A stretch of 64,000 bases of DNA from Tubulanus polymorphus (lineage: Eukaryota; Nemertea; Palaeonemertea; Tubulaniformes; Tubulanidae). The stretch covers positions 9,104,850 to 9,168,849 of the forward strand of contig NC_134029.1 of the NCBI RefSeq assembly GCF_964204645.1. The letters are read 5' to 3'. The translations under genes and the position numbers were made by a program. Under the pieces are notes generated by a model. The model was not told where the DNA came from and ran no database searches. It worked only from the letters and a program-made list of their open reading frames with translations. Positions 1-11,035 of this stretch are shown here, piece after piece. Position 1 is the first letter of the stretch. Each line of letters starts with the position of its first letter.

Positions 1-1340
1 ATTTGATTTTGATGATGATGTTTTAGAACAAATTTGATAATAACCAAGGCCACTTCAGTACGAATTTAAATCCAGCTTTTCTAACATAAGTTTGGGTTTT
101 AACTTGTGCTCCGCCGTACCTATTCTAGATCTTTTAAATTGTTGAATTCTTAATAATGCCATTGATCTAAATTTAATCAATTGTTTACTTCCCGGGTAAC
201 AAATTAATAGCTTGACGTAACGTGAATAACTTTTCGAATTGAATGAAATGTGAACTGTTTTTGGAAAACTCGCAAGCCTATCGGAATCGAGAGACTCCCG
301 GAATAAATTTTGTCTGCGTAGGACAACCAATTTTATGACGTGTGCTAGTGAAGTTCTTTTCTCCGCGAACTGTAAATAGTTGCCTTAAACTTCGAGAGTG
401 ATTCTCGCTCCGAGGTTTTACGTTATGTATTTTCTATATTGTGATAATAATGGTTAACGTTAAACTGCGGGTAAGAAGAATATGATGTCCGTACTCTTCT
501 ATCTAACGGTGCTTCTCGACCAATGAATATAACTCAGTAGTAGCGTATCGCCGCAGTAGTGGCATTATCGGCGACTTAGTATAACAACAATGTAATTGCT
601 ATCCTAATGTCAATCGTCTGTCAGAACTATCTGTATAAATGTCGGTCAGAGCCCAATTTCTCTTTAATCAATCAATATGTTTTGTGTTGATACTTCGGTA
701 TCCTGCAGCACGGCATCACCCCTCTGATATCTGGACGATCGCTTTTTAAAAGTTAGACCATGGATTGCATGAAGTCCATAATCCGTAATCCCAGTGATGC
801 CGTGACGATCAAGAATATGATTGTTGATATATTAATGAGTTGAATATCTGGGGGTATCTTTGAATATCTTTGAAATTGAAATGTGTGAATGCTTGATTTT
901 TCGAGATTTATTCAGGGGAACTGGGCTCTGACTACGTTACCTTAAGCGTATGGTTAGAATATTGTTAGAAAATGTTGTAAATAACATGCCTAACATTAAC
1001 ATGTCTTTATGTAAGAATTAAGGGGTCAGTTGCTCAAAAAACTTACGATACAATCATCTGATAAATGCTTTTAGGCTTATAACAAGGCAGTTGCAAATGT
1101 CAACCAATGGTCAGCACTAATCAATATTTAAGCAACTGGCCCTTGATGGCCGTGAGACATGTTGGTGTATGTAAATGATGATAAAGAGCTCTTGCTCGTG
1201 ATGACACCATAACATTCGCGTGATCTAGGTAGTTAGTGGGAAGAGATGTTGACGAGAGTTCTTCGAGTTAACAAAAAATGTCGGTATCTGTGTGAAGGTT
1301 AATGACTTTTTATCATCAGAACATGTTTTTACAACTTACC
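1..1340. other. Non-coding stretch with an LTR-like promoter motif
   Basis: I see no recognisable gene here. A TATAAAT sequence near 631-637 is followed by a short pyrimidine-rich stretch. The 11-mer GTCAGAGCCCA near 645 recurs as its inverse TGGGCTCTGAC near 925. This could be part of an LTR or another mobile element, but I could not define element ends. The short open frame on the minus strand at 55-330 matches nothing I know and is probably chance. Confidence 0.3.
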
Positions 1341-1389
1341 TCTTAGTTAGATATTTGATGATGCTCCTTCAATATCTTGGACATGTTTT

Positions 1390-1855
1390 ATCCCACTTTG
1401 GACTTCAATCAGGGTATTGCGTTCACTTTTCGTCCATGGAATACCGTTTTTTTTTTTAGAAGTTTTGAAGATGCTTCCATGGATTATATCGATATTTGGT
1501 AAGTATCCTACACAAAACACATCTGCAGCCCAAAATCGGCCCAATCAGAATCGTAATTATTTTTCATCGATATTTGTAATGGGTATTTTTGGGGATGGTT
1601 GGATTCTTTGACATATCAGATGGGTTTTTGCTCAGTTGAATTGAATGTAATCAGTGGTCATCTTAGTCTTATCAGTCTTCAAGCATATGAGGAAGGTTTT
1701 TGCGGGAAATATCAACAGGTTTTGACTTAAATCCTTGATATTTGATAATCATTAGCACTGTCATAGGATACATGTCCTCATATGGAATTTGTTGTCAAGC
1801 ATTTCGGACCAATTCCCAAGTGGGCACGGTGTCGTTGGACCCTACTAGTTTATGG
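1390..1855 (-). repeat. Decayed, internally deleted copy of element A
   Basis: Both ends of element A (full copies at 6434, 30179 and 43086) can be recognised in diverged form. On the + strand, CCCACTTTGGAC followed by TATTGCGTTCACTTTTCGTC lies near 1393-1435, and CCCAAGTGGGCACGGTGTC lies near 1817-1836. The tandem 154-bp core between them is missing. The orientation matches the copy at 43086-44366. Confidence 0.6.
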
Positions 1856-1869
1856 CGTCACCGTGCAAG

Positions 1870-2215
1870 AGCTCTGTGTAACAAATGATTTTTTCACGAC
1901 AGTAGCCTCTGCTTAAGTCAGATCCTATTAACTTGTGTATGTTTGGGGAAATATAATTGTGACACTATAGTATATGAATGAAATATCATAACTTTTAAAA
2001 TCTTATTCAGATGCCATTGAAGACAAATTTTCATGGTCCTAAAGGCTCCGACTTGAGCGGAGTCTAGTGTACAAGATTTTTCGTTTTAAATGTCAACCCT
2101 TTTCTTCATTCTACAACTAATGATAATCTCCAAGCTTGTACATACAAAAAGTTGCTTTTTTGATGGGCCTATTCTAGAAATGCGAACATATTTTGATGAA
2201 TGTCCCATAAAAAGA
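1870..2215. other. No feature recognised
   Basis: AT-rich sequence without a convincing open frame, splice pair or repeat that I could identify. Confidence 0.3.
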
Positions 2216-2216
2216 T

Positions 2217-2390
2217 ATACAATCAACCCTTGATATACCGCCCACCCTTATACCACCACCCGCCTAAAACAGGTTTTCTCAATGTACATCTCTGTACAAT
2301 ACATACTAAAACACCCCCACCATACTCTCTACCGCCAAAATCGTTCTGCACCCATGTAGGCAATATATCAGGAGTTGACTGTACATGTTA
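2217..2390. mobile_element. Small MITE related to the one at 26360-26812 (family G)
   Basis: The left end reads ATCAACCCTTGATATACCGC, and the right end near 2367-2385 reads ATATATCAGGAGTTGACTG. These are imperfect inverses of each other and resemble the ends of the 453-bp element in ABCE1 intron 14. The interior is C-rich. This is most simply a short, diverged member of the same non-autonomous DNA transposon family. Target-site duplications were not clear. Confidence 0.4.
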
Positions 2391-2778
2391 TCTGTACATT
2401 CTCTCACGTATTGGCCCCCCCCCCCCAAAAAAAAGAAATCTTTCAACATTATATTTTGTGACCCTTGAATCCTTACAGAATAACTTATATGTTCAGAACT
2501 GAACCGAGGAACTAGTATAAATTTGCTGCCTGTACCTGCTCCTCAGACATTCACCATTATATATATGTAACCGTTCTTTCAATTTTTGAGTGTCCAACAA
2601 GACTAATATTAGTCATCTCCTTACCACACTTTCTAAAAGCGATTGTCGAGACTTCACACAACAGTTATGAACATCCTTAAGGTGTTGTTTTGAGGCAGTA
2701 GATACCTGTATGATTTGGAACTGGTAAAATTAGGCGTTATTTTCTGAGACGGATCTACTATAGATCAAACACCTTAAT

Positions 2779-3186
2779 TTGATTTCCACACGTGAGACCT
2801 TTACCTCAGGTGCAAACTGGTGTGAGCCCTTGCCCAAGAGAATGGCAGTAAAAAACATTGTGGGTCACGTTACGAAAATGAAAAACAAAACAAAGAAAAA
2901 AATAACTTGTACAGTGTACATATATTGTGATAATGCTTTCTTCATTGAATATTGTGAGTATGGTGATTATGTTATGAACGGAGGATGTACCTATGTAATT
3001 GTACTAGGAGAGAACAATTGTAGCCACAAAAGGACATCGTTTTGTGGTTGCGAGAAGCAATTTCGTTTTTTCACCGATTCCACCTCTGTAATTGTGGATT
3101 TCCACGTACCGTATGTGTCCATCATCGTAGTGAAAATTGTCTCGTATGAGTGTAATACTTTGAAAATGAGCTGGATTGAAAATTGA
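2779..3186 (+). pseudogene. Open frame with a faint CUB-domain look
   Basis: A 135-codon open frame (no ATG; it opens at an ATT-type codon) contains a cysteine-containing block. Near residues 68-113 there is an N-G-G-C motif, then F-C-G, then F-R-F-F-T-D-S, then V-D-F-H-V-P-Y. That spacing resembles the second half of a CUB domain (FCG, then a hydrophobic beta strand). No clear partner exon was found. It could be a lone exon of a larger gene, a decayed exon, or chance. CUB domains do occur in the receptor at 15-22 kb, so a relic of a related gene is conceivable. Confidence 0.2.
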
Positions 3187-3664
3187 TTGAGGCACATTCA
3201 TTGAAATATACAGAAGGTTCTCTACCTAGCCAGCGGGATCCATGATGTACTATATTATAACTGAACATGAGTTCATTAGAATTAAAATTGTACATGGCTG
3301 ATATATAGAACTTATTTGTTTGTGTTGTTTCTTTAGACAAGTTGTCAGTTTTTAAATCTTTTTTTAAATGGGTCTCCTCTAACATATAAATGGGGCTTTT
3401 AGTAGGCCTATGACAAGACTTTGTATTGTTTTACATTTCTGGTATATCAACCAGACTATTTTACTAGTATTTTGCAAAAAATTTGGACTGAAGATTGAAT
3501 AGGGTTCTGTTATTACGAGTCATGACCTAAAAATTGAAACATTAATGCAAGCACCAGCCTGCTGTCGGTACAAAAACCCCTTTATAAAAATTTACAATTG
3601 TCGCCATCGTTGCAAACACTGACAATCTAAGACTTAATCAAATCTGTCTGGACCAACAGCATTT

Positions 3665-3835
3665 TTATTTGCCCACATGGGATTAGTCCCAACTTGCTAT
3701 CGCGTTCACTTTTCGTCTCTGCACAGATAGATGGAATCCAGTTCTACCGGGAACTATTGAAGATGCTTCAAATGGAGCGTCTTTATATTTGGTATGGATT
3801 TTGTTAGACACATCTACGGTACCTAAAAACAGACA
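3665..3835 (-). repeat. Fragment of element A (end carrying the TTTTCGTC block)
   Basis: The + strand reads GCCCACATGGGATTAGTCCC, then CGCGTTCACTTTTCGTC, then ATGGAATCCAGTT. These match, with many changes, the first 180 bp of the inverted element A copy at 43090-43270. The rest of the element is absent. Confidence 0.55.
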
Positions 3836-3839
3836 TGAT

Positions 3840-5200
3840 CAGATGCAAGATGGCCGAGTGGTAACCATCGTTGTTTGCAGAAATAAACACTTTGCATTCG
3901 TTGGCCATCTATGTCTCGGCAGAAATTAACTTATTTCAACTCTTAGTCAACTGACAACTGTGGAATTTGGTCATTAACACCCATTAACACTGTGGCTCAT
4001 TATGGCACAGTTCTAGTGGTCAATAAGCACTCAATAAGTCTGGAATGCTGCTATAATTAGAATTCTAATCCTTTCAATGAATGAATTATCATTATGAGAA
4101 AATATTTAACGTAAATTTACCGTAAATGATGTCCGCGCGAGATCAAAATCGAGATTTAATTGATCTGAATTAAGCAGGTTTGACTTTAAACAGGCATCTG
4201 TAGTACATGTAGATGAGAAATGGTAAGTATTGAAGACAATTTGACTAAAGAATTATGTTGATTTATTTACATATATCATACATGTAGAGCATTGAAATAG
4301 AATATTCAGTGGACGGCACTCAAACTCACTATAGTTGATAATCATTTAAACATTTAGGCATTTACGTAGATACATGTACCTAACAATAACTAAGAAATAA
4401 ATACAGGTTTCATTGAAACTTCAGATCTGGAACCCGTTGGAAAGTAATGGCTTAAATTGGACCAGTCTTAGTCCTAAGTTCTAAAGCCAACCGAACAATT
4501 TAAGTCACGTCTGTGCACCTGGGCCCGGGACTAGACTCGTAAGTTACTCAAGAAACATGCATAGTAGAACCTCATTGTAAGCTCTTGTAAAATCAATTTA
4601 CTAAACCCTTATTAAATCTGCATGGAGAAAATTAACCCAATTTACAAAGTTGAGATTAGATGAAAATATGAAAGTATTAGGTCTATACCGATCTAGATTA
4701 AGCAGGCAAATACCAAACGAACTACCGTTCATACCAAACGAACTACCGTTACGATGAACAGATTTTATTGTCCCTCGAAGTTTTTGAAGTCAGTAGACGA
4801 TTCAGATATGAAGTAACTTATGCGCAATCTTAAAAGCGATAGGCCCTATACGGAAATGTTTTTTTACCCTCAACACATATAGATTCTAGTCTACATATAA
4901 TATCTTCATTATCAAAGTGTATATTGTCAACACACCATGGCTAGTAGGCCTACCACAGAAATAATACACTTACAATAAATGCTTTAAGCGTTGTACTTCA
5001 AAAGAAAATAACATTAACCTATTTTCAACGAAGATCTTTTAGGTCAAATTTGATCGGGGCCATTCCAGTTCTGAATTGAAAATCATGGTTGGAAAACGTT
5101 TTTGTTTTTATTTGTCTCTGAAGATAAAACGAAAGAGAAATTAACGATCAGCTTTCTTTTTCTCAAATGCCGGGAGAATACTACCTGGCAAGCGGACATA
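3840..5200. other. No gene recognised; short tandem repeat near 4710
   Basis: No coding exon was recognised. Near 4707-4752 the phrase ATACCAAACGAACTACCGTT occurs twice in tandem. An AATAAA signal for the minus-strand gene at 5208-6011 lies at 5107-5112, so the 3' untranslated region of that gene probably fills the end of this stretch. Confidence 0.3.
5107..5112 (-). terminator. Candidate polyadenylation signal
   Basis: AATAAA on the minus strand, about 95 bases beyond the stop codon of the two-exon gene at 5208-6011. Position and sequence fit a polyadenylation signal, but no transcript evidence is available. Confidence 0.4.
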
Positions 5201-5207
5201 CGTATTT

Positions 5208-6011
5208 CTAACTATAAGCGAATCTATCGTCCCATACAGGCACCTTCTTGCCTTTTTTCGCCGACGTTAATTTAACTTGACTTCGCTTCGGCGATGTTTT
5301 CGCTGGATCGCTGCGCGTCGGAGATGGCGCTGACTTACGTCGATTGTGAAAACCCTGCAAGACAAAACGAGCAGAGCATGTTTATTAAGAATGCCTCACT
5401 AGATATGGCCAGGTTGCGTATTGGCTTGAAGTGAGCGCTGGGATTGAAAAGGATGGGGGCACAAGTACTTGTTATTTCTGGTAACATTATCATTGTCGTT
5501 ATTCATCTCAAATCGTAAAAGGACTGTTAAGAGTCTATCTGTAATTTCTAGAAATACCAGACAGTGACACCAAACCACTCTCAGACAGTGACACTAAGCC
5601 ATCTCAATAAGAAGAGCAAGGCCACCTAAAAACACTTACCCCACTTGCCGATTTGGAATGCTGAGGTGATGTTTTCGAAGGTGGCTGTTTCGAATACAAA
5701 TCGAAGGCACTTTTCGGCAATCGGCCATCGAATCCACCGTAATGTAGAGGCGGTAATCTTTGAGGTCGTCTTTTACTCGAAGCCGCGGATGGCCTATGAT
5801 TCGAGGCGTTGTTCGAGGATTCCTCGTCCTCTTGCCTCCTCAGCTCTTCTTTTAGCAACTTATTCAAAGCATACGCCTCGTCGAGGAGGTTTTCTGTGTC
5901 GGTATCACTCAGTTTCACGTGTTCTAGCTGCTCTAATAACGCATCCGGGCTCGTTACGACATGTTTTATCATCCGCGGCCCTTCCGGTGACGCTGTTTTA
6001 TGTGATGCCAT
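5208..6011 (-). CDS. Small charged protein of unknown function, two coding exons, 172 aa
   Basis: Exon 1 is 6011-5640 (donor GTAAGTG) and exon 2 is 5354-5208 (acceptor TTGCAG, stop TAG), joined in phase 0. The ATG lies directly after a TTGCAG, so a 5' untranslated exon probably exists upstream. Residues about 20-64 form an acidic, leucine-rich, probably helical segment containing LLDEAYALNKLLKEELRRQE. The middle is rich in Ser, Arg and Lys, with the phrase RLPPLHYGGFDGRLPKSAFD. The C-terminus is strongly basic and ends PVWDDRFAYS. There is no signal peptide or membrane segment, so it is probably intracellular. The composition recalls cytoskeleton- or centrosome-associated small proteins, but I do not recognise the family. 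The splice sites, open phase and G+C-richer codon use make a real gene likely. Confidence 0.6.
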
Positions 6012-6118
6012 CTGCAATAATGAAATCGAATCATTTAACTTATGAACTTAAGCGGTCTTACTACTGCGGTTTAGGTCACCTTCCCGATAGCCTATGTCCA
6101 TTTCAACTTGACTTGAGA

Positions 6119-6420
6119 GGGCGTCGGGTGACCTAGCTCAGTCAGTTGGTCAACTGATTATATAGTACTACTGCTTATACCTGGCATGTGTTTTGTAAAA
6201 CAAAGTTGTTACCCGCATGCGACTGTACCGTGACCTCTACAGGTAAGCCGTACGTGTTCCCTTTGCGAATGTGTCAATAATCTACCTAGGCGTATGCGTG
6301 ATAGAATAGGGTTAGGGTTAGGTGAGGCTATAGGGCCATATTAGTTAGTTATCTAATCATTGGTGGTAAGCTTTTTATAATCAGATGGGCTTATACCAAC
6401 GTTAGGGATGACAAGGGCCA
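6119..6420. other. tRNA-like A box and short telomere-like run
   Basis: GTGACCTAGCTCAGTCAGTT near 6128 looks like a tRNA A box, but no B box follows, so this is at most a relic. Near 6306-6320 there is a short AGGGTTAGGGTTAGG run, too short to call an interstitial telomere. Nothing else was recognised. Confidence 0.3.
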
Positions 6421-6433
6421 AAACACGGTTGAA

Positions 6434-7705
6434 ACTAGGGGTCCAGGGACACCATGCCCACTTGGGAAGTGGTTTCAAATGCTCAACAATCTAACAATTT
6501 CAATATTCAACGCCCTCTGGTGACCATATACAAAAACCAATGACCTTGAAACTCAATACAATCATAAAACATGTCAGCAGCTACGATTTTGTAATTGATT
6601 GTGATAACAAAAAATGCCTCGTTACTAATTTAATATGGAAATACTAAGTTAATCTACTATTCAACGCCCCCTGGTGACCATATTCAAAACCCAATAACCT
6701 TGTAACTCACCATATTCATAGAAAATGTCATGAACTACAACTTTGCAATTGATCATGGTAACAAAATATGCCTAGGTACCAATATAATAAGGAAATACCA
6801 GGTTATTCTACTATTCAACGCCCCCTGGTGACCATATAGAATAACTAATTTCCTTAAAACTCACCACAATCATAGATGATGTCATGAGCTACAACTTTGC
6901 AATTGATTGCGGTAACAAAATATGTATTGGTACAAATATAATATAGAAATACTAAGATATTGTATTATTCAACGCCCCCTGGTGGCCATATACAAAAAAC
7001 AATGAACTTGAAACTCACCCCAATCATAGAACACGTTATACGCTACAACTTTCTAATTCATTGTTGTAACAAAATATGCTTAGGTAACAATATAATGTCG
7101 AAAAACTTTCCCACCTACGAATGAGTACTAATGACACCAAGATGGCCGCCAATTGCGTCATAATTGGCGGATCAAAAATACCTATCTCAGGTATAAAACA
7201 TCCCTTTACAAAGAATACCCATCACAAATTGCAATGAGAAATGGCAAACCAGTAGGAAGCTACAGGACCTAGAATTCTGGCCAAAATTAACATTTTTGGG
7301 CACTAAAAAGGTCATAGGACGGCCATCTTGAGTCAGATGGACCCAATTTTTCTTATGCTGATGGGCCCTTGGTAGATTCAAATATATTCGAAAGATCAAG
7401 GTAATTGATCATATCGTCTTCAAAATTTCCTTCGTAAACTTCGAAAATGTGTAAAAAGTGCTGATTTTGGCGAACAACAATGGCTGCCAGTCGGCCATCT
7501 TGATTCTGATAGGGCCAGTTTTTGGGCTGAAGATGTGTCTAGGGTAGATACATGTATAAACCAAATATCAAGACATTACCTTGAAGCGTCTTCAAAACTT
7601 CCCAAAATAACTGGATTCCGTCTACAGACAGACGAACGGACGGACGACAGACGAAAAGTGAACGCAATAGCCCGCTGGGACTAAAGTCCCAAGTGGGCTA
7701 AAAAG
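6434..7705 (+). mobile_element. Element A, full copy 1 (tandem-core non-autonomous repeat)
   Basis: This 1272-bp element has near-complete copies at 30179-31408 (same orientation) and 43086-44366 (inverted). Its left end is ACTAGGGGTCCAGGGACACC and its right end is CCCGCTGGGACTAAAGTCCC plus AAGTGGGCTAAAAA. GCCCACTTGGG at 6456-6466 and its inverse CCCAAGTGGGC at 7688-7698 form short terminal inverted repeats. The left half holds four tandem units whose CGCCCCCTGGTG motif falls at 6511, 6665, 6819 and 6973, exactly 154 bp apart. The right half is unique and ends in a GACGGACGGACGAC-type stretch. It encodes no recognisable protein, so any mobilising enzyme would be supplied elsewhere. The design (unique ends around a tandem core) recalls pearl-type elements of bivalves, but the family assignment is not secure. 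Confidence 0.75.
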
Positions 7706-8490
7706 TAACACTTCAAAAATATACTTTCTATTGACTTCAGTCCACAATTAATGGCTTATTTCACAAACAAACACAGGTACCTTTCGAAATAATCCAAATT
7801 TATGAATGTTTTGAGCGATTAATCAACATTATTTTGAGAAATTAATTAATTTCTCCTAAAATTCCGCCATTGGCCGCCATTTCTCTGTTTTGCATACATG
7901 TGGCATGACAGACAAGGTGACCTACATAGATTTATATAAAACTTCCAAAACAAAACGACAATTTTTATTTTTGATGGTTTTCCAAGATATATTTCAAATC
8001 TTCGTGTTTTCCATAATAAATAATGAAATAATAAATTCTGGTTGAAGAAAAATGTGAATTGGTTTTGATTTCCTAATTTTTTTTCAATTTCGTTGTTTCG
8101 TTTCTTTGTTTGGTTATTGTCCTGGCCTCAGTCCACAGGTGCCAGCACCCTCCACAAGTTTTCAAAACGGCCGCCGTTGAATCGACGGAAATTTACTCTC
8201 ACTTTATGACCAATTTGCACATGGATTAAGATCGTCAGGTGAGGTGTTATAGGTATCAAACAAACTACGAATCTGATGTGCGTTGATGACAACAAAAATA
8301 AGACGCATATCTCAAAAGACCAGAAATTGCCAGGCAAATTACTCGTCAGTCAAATTGGCTGACGAAGATTGCATACAAAAATGACCTTCCCATTCCTGAC
8401 TGTGGTTTGTGAAAATATCCGATCGTGAAACTAAACCACAGACAGGGAACTGACTAGGGCCATATACGTGTAAGTTAACTTTCATCAACT
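7706..8490. other. No feature recognised
   Basis: AT-rich stretch. The minus-strand open frame at 8128-8337 has no recognisable domain, and no splice pair supports it. Confidence 0.3.
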
Positions 8491-8496
8491 CTGCTG

Positions 8497-8590
8497 TTGT
8501 GTTCTGTGGCTCAGTGGGTAAAGCATTGGACTGCCGCTGGATTTTTTTCGTTTGGGTTCGAATCCCAATATTGCAACTCAGAATTCTACT
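8497..8590 (+). repeat. tRNA-derived SINE head
   Basis: TGTGGCTCAGTGGGTAAAGC resembles a tRNA A box and D arm. TTGGGTTCGAATCCCAA follows at a normal distance and gives a B box with a perfect 5-bp T stem. The acceptor stem does not pair and there is a run of seven T between the arms. It is therefore not a functional tRNA gene but the head of a tRNA-derived short interspersed element. Confidence 0.5.
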
Positions 8591-8699
8591 GTATTGCACA
8601 TGCACCAACGTACTCACATACGGCTAACCTGTGGATATCACTGTACAATCACGTACGGGTAACAACAGCGTTTGTAGGCCTATAAAACATCTGATCATG

Positions 8700-9690
8700 A
8701 AATGAAACCACTGGCACTGAAACGGATTTACCGACTAGGATTACCAGCAGAGAAACCCGGAAAGGTGAAATCGGTATCAAGCATTTTTACGAAGCTGAAT
8801 CTTAGTAGTCTAAATCGAGTTACACAATGTTTTTGTGAATCCGATTTTGTGGATCAACTCCTCATTATTGGACGCTGGTTAGTAAATTGATCATCCAATT
8901 ATAAACAGCTTACCACTAACGATTAGGTAACTAACTACGAAAAACCATGAGATTCACCGATCCTTTTAGGTTTCCGGCACCGAATTGGATTTTAGCTTTT
9001 AAACCGAATCAGATTCAATTTCGTAAAAACGCTGGTGGTTCGACGTGATTTGCACAGACTAACAAACTTGCACTTTTTTAGTTAATTTACGTAAATATCT
9101 ATGAACTATGAACCGATTACAACCAATAAAGCACCGATAGAGTCTTCCACCCAGTTACTTTTATATCTGTATAGTGTTCAATACTTCATAATGTCTGGTT
9201 TACCGTCGAAATACCGAATTATGCCATTTTGATTAATGACGGTAGCGTGCCTAACAACGCCATGTGAGGCTCTATGGAAATGCAGGAAACAGGATATATG
9301 CAGGACATATTTTTCCTAGGTATAAAATTGACATAATTGCCTTTTCCTAGAATATAAACGAACATCTACGGAGACTTTTTGGTAGGCATCCCCATTAATT
9401 AAGATTTGGTCATTAAGCTACTTTAAACCAACTGTTAGCCTAATACTTACAGTAAAACTTACCATACCACTTAACCAATCTGGGCTGGGCGTTCTTTTTT
9501 TATGATCTTATACATGATGTTTTAAAATTGGGTGTCCCCTCTTACGAGCCGGCCACCTCACGCCGGTAGTTTGATTTTTAAATCGGAAATCGAAGTACAG
9601 GGGTGTGCGTGTGCGTGATCGGTGGTCGAAAACAGATTTTTTGTTTTGAACAAGTAGGCCTACCAGGCCTACTTGAAAATGTCGGTTCCG
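8700..9690. other. No feature recognised
   Basis: No convincing exon or repeat. The short open frames here (for example plus 8702-8890 and minus 9508-9696) show no family resemblance. Confidence 0.3.
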
Positions 9691-9715
9691 ATTCATTCAA
9701 ACAATCTTCCAAGTA

Positions 9716-10556
9716 AGATGGCTGATTCGAGCCATGGTGTATAATTCCGGGTACGCCAAAACAACGAAAAACGTCGAAATTTCTCTAATAATCCGTTTTG
9801 GCGCGCCAAAACAAAGAATATTCCGTTTTGGCGCCCCCGCCAAAGCAACGAAAAACGTCGGATTTTCTCTGAAAATCTGTTTTGGCGCGGTTATTTCCGT
9901 TTTGGCGCCCCGCCAAAACAAACATTCAACCACAGTAAAATCATTTTTAATTTGGCGCGTTGATCCTGTGTTTAATTTGCATAAATTTGCATATATAGAA
10001 TTATTTTACGTGGTTGGAAGTTCGTTTTGGCAGGGCGCCAAAACAGATTTTCAGGAGAAAATCCGACGTTTTTCGTTGCTTTGGCGGGGTCGCCAAAACG
10101 AAAGTTCGTCTTGGCGGGGCGCCAAATGAAAGCTCGTTTTGGCGGGGCACCAAAACGGAAATATCTTGGTTTTGGCGTGACGGACTTTCAGAGAAAATTG
10201 GAAGTTTTTTCTCGTTTTGGCGTTCTGGCGATCTGGCGCCCTCATTTGCATACCAGGAATTTTACGGTATGGCCCTTATCAGCCACCATAGAAAACCCTC
10301 TATGCGCGAATTTCAAAATCGAGAATTCATTTATTAAAAAAATATAAAATATAGAATACACGACGTTTCGATCTCACACTAGTAGAGATCATCTTCAGGT
10401 GTGACGTCTAGGGTGAGATCGAAACGTCATGTGGGCCTAGTTTATATTTTAGATTTTTTGAATAAATAAATTCTCGATCTTAAAAGTCTTTTAATTTGTA
10501 AATAGTTGGTTTTTATCTTATTATCCGTTGATCACCACGTTTCAGTGTGGTTATCG
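9716..10556. mobile_element. Fold-back insertion flanked by a 16-bp direct repeat
   Basis: The 16-mer AACAATCTTCCAAGTA occurs at 9700-9715 and again at 10557-10572, which looks like a target-site duplication around an 841-bp insertion. Inside are two palindromic blocks. The first (about 9716-10290) has arms built from at least ten copies of TTTTGGCG or its inverse CGCCAAAA, interspersed with GAAAAACGTCG on the left and CGACGTTTTTC on the right. Its outer ends also pair imperfectly (GGCTGAT..GCCAT against ATGGC..ATCAGCC). The second (about 10310-10485) is a hairpin around GACGTTTCGATCTCAC and GTGAGATCGAAACGTC. No protein is encoded. It is probably a non-autonomous element, possibly two nested ones. 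Confidence 0.6.
10310..10485 (-). ncRNA. Hairpin with a hammerhead-ribozyme-like core
   Basis: On the minus strand the sequence runs CTGAAGA, then a short stem GATCTC/GAGATC, then GAAACGTC. This matches the order of conserved hammerhead core pieces (CUGANGA, stem II, GAAA). CATGACGT upstream can pair with the bases after GAAA to make stem III. There is one extra T at the base of stem II, and stem I does not pair well. Such cores occur in Penelope-like elements and retrozymes. The broader structure is a long hairpin with arms such as TCGAGAATTC and GAATAAATAAATTCTCGA. Self-cleaving activity is not established. Confidence 0.25.
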
Positions 10557-10713
10557 AACAATCTTCCAAGTATAATTACCGGCAAGTGACTGATTGGGGA
10601 TTTTTTCAAGGGGATCAGGCATGGAAATGCTGGAGCACCGATTAGGGAAACGAGCATTTCTGAAATTGCTTGATGTTCAAGTTAGTCTTAACTATATTGC
10701 TAAAACTAAGTGT

Positions 10714-10814
10714 TTATTTTTGATTATGGTCACTGTTTAACCCATCGGTGGTCTCATCTGGTACTTCACGTTCGATGATATCAATCCTCGAGACATCGAT
10801 CTCCTGAGCAACGC
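10714..10814 (-). CDS. Possible terminal coding exon, unknown gene
   Basis: The minus strand shows an acceptor TTGTTTTAG at 10815-10823, then 101 bases of open frame ending in TAA at 10714-10716. The encoded tail includes EIDVSRIDIIEREVPDETTD, acidic and hydrophilic. No partner exon could be assigned. It could be the last exon of a minus-strand gene whose other exons I failed to find, or a relic. Confidence 0.25.
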
Positions 10815-11035
10815 CTAAAACAACAACAGTGTCAGTGCATGAAATTAACTATATATCAATTGATTAAAAGCCATTAATATACATGGACAGAAAATCAAAC
10901 AAGGAGCCCTCAGCGCAGCGAGAGTTTGGGGGGTTGGGAAAGAATATCAAAGTTTCAAAGTTAACAAGTATACCATATAACCATGGTGCAGTAAGGTAAG
11001 TAAGAGTTAACTCTGATGGAAGCCGCCGGTTTTTG

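Noticed and set aside
3848-3900. GATGGCCGAGTGGT, similar to a tRNA-Leu/Ser A box
   Set aside because: No B box or acceptor stem follows within a tRNA length.
6128-6200. CCTAGCTCAGTCAGTTGG as a tRNA gene start
   Set aside because: No B box and no acceptor pairing; at most a relic.
9734-10347. Overlapping frames rich in FGAP and FWR motifs
   Set aside because: Products of the TTTTGGCG repeats in the fold-back insertion; all frames and both strands look alike.
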